Positions 7,583 to 8,314 of a DNA stretch of 8,314 nt are shown piece by piece (the stretch's first letter is position 1; every line of letters begins with the position of its first letter). A program made the position numbers and the translations under genes. The stretch comes from an uncultured Caryophanales bacterium (lineage in GTDB: Bacteria; Bacillota_I; Bacilli_A; RF39; UBA660). Under the pieces are notes generated by a model, which was given only the letters and a program-made list of their open reading frames with translations, made no database searches and was not told the origin of the DNA. Location of the stretch: the NCBI GenBank assembly GCA_946535455.1, contig CAMNDO010000020.1, positions 1-8,314 of the forward strand, written 5' to 3'.

Positions 7583-7610
7583 GAAAAAAAGAATACTTTC
7601 ATTCTTTTTT
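7583..7610 (-). terminator. Intrinsic terminator after the 144-residue gene
   Basis: A ten-pair stem AAAAAAGAAT/ATTCTTTTTT (7601-7610 with 7585-7594) with the loop GAAAGT, running straight into T residues. It overlaps the stop codon at 7609-7611. The stem has one G-C pair, and the U tract doubles as its 3' arm. Confidence 0.7.
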
Positions 7611-8043
7611 ATTTTATTGATTTTTTTAAAGTTGTAGATTCATAAGAAGACCCTTTCCAATGCTTTCCAACTCTTTTTATAAATCTTTGTAGTTGAATAT
7701 CATAGTTTTGATTTCTTCCTGCTTCATAAGGATAGATCCATTCCGTATCATCCTTTAAATAATGTTTTTCATTAAAAATATCATCCCATGATTGAATATC
7801 TTCCACAGGAATATATCCTTTAAAAGTTTTTAAAACTAGTTTTGTCCTAAGTCCGTCCCAAGAATGAGGATATTGAATAATCGGAATAGAAACCCCATCT
7901 GGCATTACATGAAATTCTTCTTTAAACACCATCGCTGTGCGATAGTTATTTTTTGTATGTCCGCATCGCTCATAAACATCCTTTTCCGAATAAAAAATAG
8001 GTATTTCATTTAACAAGTAAGATTTTAAATTCTTTTTATCCAT
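7609..8043 (-). CDS. Unrecognised 144-residue protein
   Basis: I do not recognise this protein. It is soluble, with no membrane segment or signal peptide, rich in aromatic residues (W62, W86, W102, W129 and many Tyr), with a central beta-like part (VSIPIIQYPHSW at 51-62; LVLKTFKGYIPV at 69-80) and a basic C-terminal tail from 120 (RFIKRVGKHWK and onward). There is a single Cys (C27) in the stretch YERCGHTKNNYR and no recognisable catalytic signature. ATG 8043 is chosen over TTG 8067 and ATG 8058 because GGAAGG lies seven bases before it and the others lack a site. It follows the partial upstream gene by 16 bases and ends at a terminator, so the two form the end of one transcription unit. Confidence 0.75.
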   Translation of the reverse strand: MDKKNLKSYLLNEIPIFYSEKDVYERCGHTKNNYRTAMVFKEEFHVMPDGVSIPIIQYPHSWDGLRTKLVLKTFKGYIPVEDIQSWDDIFNEKHYLKDDTEWIYPYEAGRNQNYDIQLQRFIKRVGKHWKGSSYESTTLKKSIK

Positions 8044-8050
8044 AATTTCA

Positions 8051-8056
8051 CCTTCC
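8051..8056 (-). promoter_or_regulatory. Ribosome binding site of the 144-residue gene
   Basis: GGAAGG seven bases before ATG 8043, decisive against the in-frame upstream alternatives at 8058 and 8067. Confidence 0.65.
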
Positions 8057-8059
8057 ATT

Positions 8060-8314
8060 TCATGCAAATAAACTTTTTACATATTCTTTTTTATGATGAG
8101 ATGACAAGTAATAGTCACTATATCCTTCTCTATCCCCTGTCAAAGAAGCTCTTAATAGTAAAACCGCTTGATACAAAAAATAGATTTTATGATAATTTTC
8201 ATCTACATCAGAAGCCAATCCTTGTAACAACAGTTCATAGTCTCTTAATAAATTTTCTTTTTCTTCTTTTTTCATAAGAGAAGCATAATATCCTAAAATA
8301 TGAATAGATTCTGA
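8060..8314 (-). CDS. C-terminal part of an unrecognised protein (N-terminus outside window)
   Basis: 84 codons are open from the window edge to TGA at 8060-8062. An internal ATG at 8275 has no ribosome binding site, and the 13 codons before it (SESIHILGYYASL) read on without a stop, so the gene most likely begins outside the window. The visible part looks alpha-helical: a charged heptad-like stretch KKEEKENLLRDYELLLQGL, then YFLYQAVLLLRASLTG, then a polar tail with HHKKEY. No family is recognised from this fragment. It lies 16 bases upstream of the 144-residue gene and is probably in the same operon. Confidence 0.65.
   Translation of the reverse strand, partial: SESIHILGYYASLMKKEEKENLLRDYELLLQGLASDVDENYHKIYFLYQAVLLLRASLTGDREGYSDYYLSSHHKKEYVKSLFA

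Noticed and set aside
8024..8063. ATGA overlap at 8060-8063 as a coupled start directly on the upstream stop
   Set aside because: The frame from ATG 8063 meets a stop after 12 codons and does not lead into the 144-residue gene; ATG 8043 with GGAAGG fits better.
8060..8275. A complete 71-residue gene starting at ATG 8275
   Set aside because: There is no ribosome binding site before this ATG and the frame stays open to the window edge, so a larger truncated gene is more likely.
8062..8277. Plus-strand 71-codon frame
   Set aside because: It mirrors the partial unknown gene on the other strand, lacks a start signal, and its hydrophobic look comes from reading A-rich codons in reverse.

Overview
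The window is a low-GC, densely packed stretch in which every supported gene lies on the minus strand, so transcription runs from high to low coordinates. Base composition, A/T-only intrinsic terminators, extended -10 promoters and purine-rich ribosome binding sites fit a Firmicute, perhaps an Erysipelotrichia or other Bacilli/Mollicutes-related lineage. The alanine racemase suggests a walled cell that makes D-alanine. TGG encodes Trp and one gene ends in TGA, so the standard bacterial code fits. I cannot name the genus.

In the direction of transcription the layout is as follows. (1) 8314-7609: the 3' part of an unrecognised gene cut by the window edge, then an unrecognised 144-residue protein, closed by an intrinsic terminator. 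(2) 7530-5677: a monocistronic intracellular GH13 alpha-glucan hydrolase (cyclomaltodextrinase/neopullulanase-like) with its own promoter and terminator. (3) 5606-1422: alanine racemase, then, after an internal promoter, a DagK/YegS-type lipid kinase, thymidine kinase and an unrecognised membrane-anchored protein with a large outer domain. The last three are spaced 2 and 1 nt apart and are almost certainly one operon. A weaker terminator follows. (4) 1326-1: a MacB-like ABC ATPase fused to an FtsX-type permease, with its own promoter, leaving the window before its end.

The recognised genes are housekeeping or metabolic: D-alanine for peptidoglycan, lipid phosphorylation, dTMP salvage, starch or maltodextrin breakdown, and membrane transport. 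No mobile element, CRISPR array, RNA gene, riboswitch or defence system was found. There is no gene-free stretch longer than about 100 bases. The least explained parts are the 536-residue outer-domain protein and the two unknown genes at the right edge. The four promoters are unusually uniform, with an extended -10 only 15-22 nt from the start codon.
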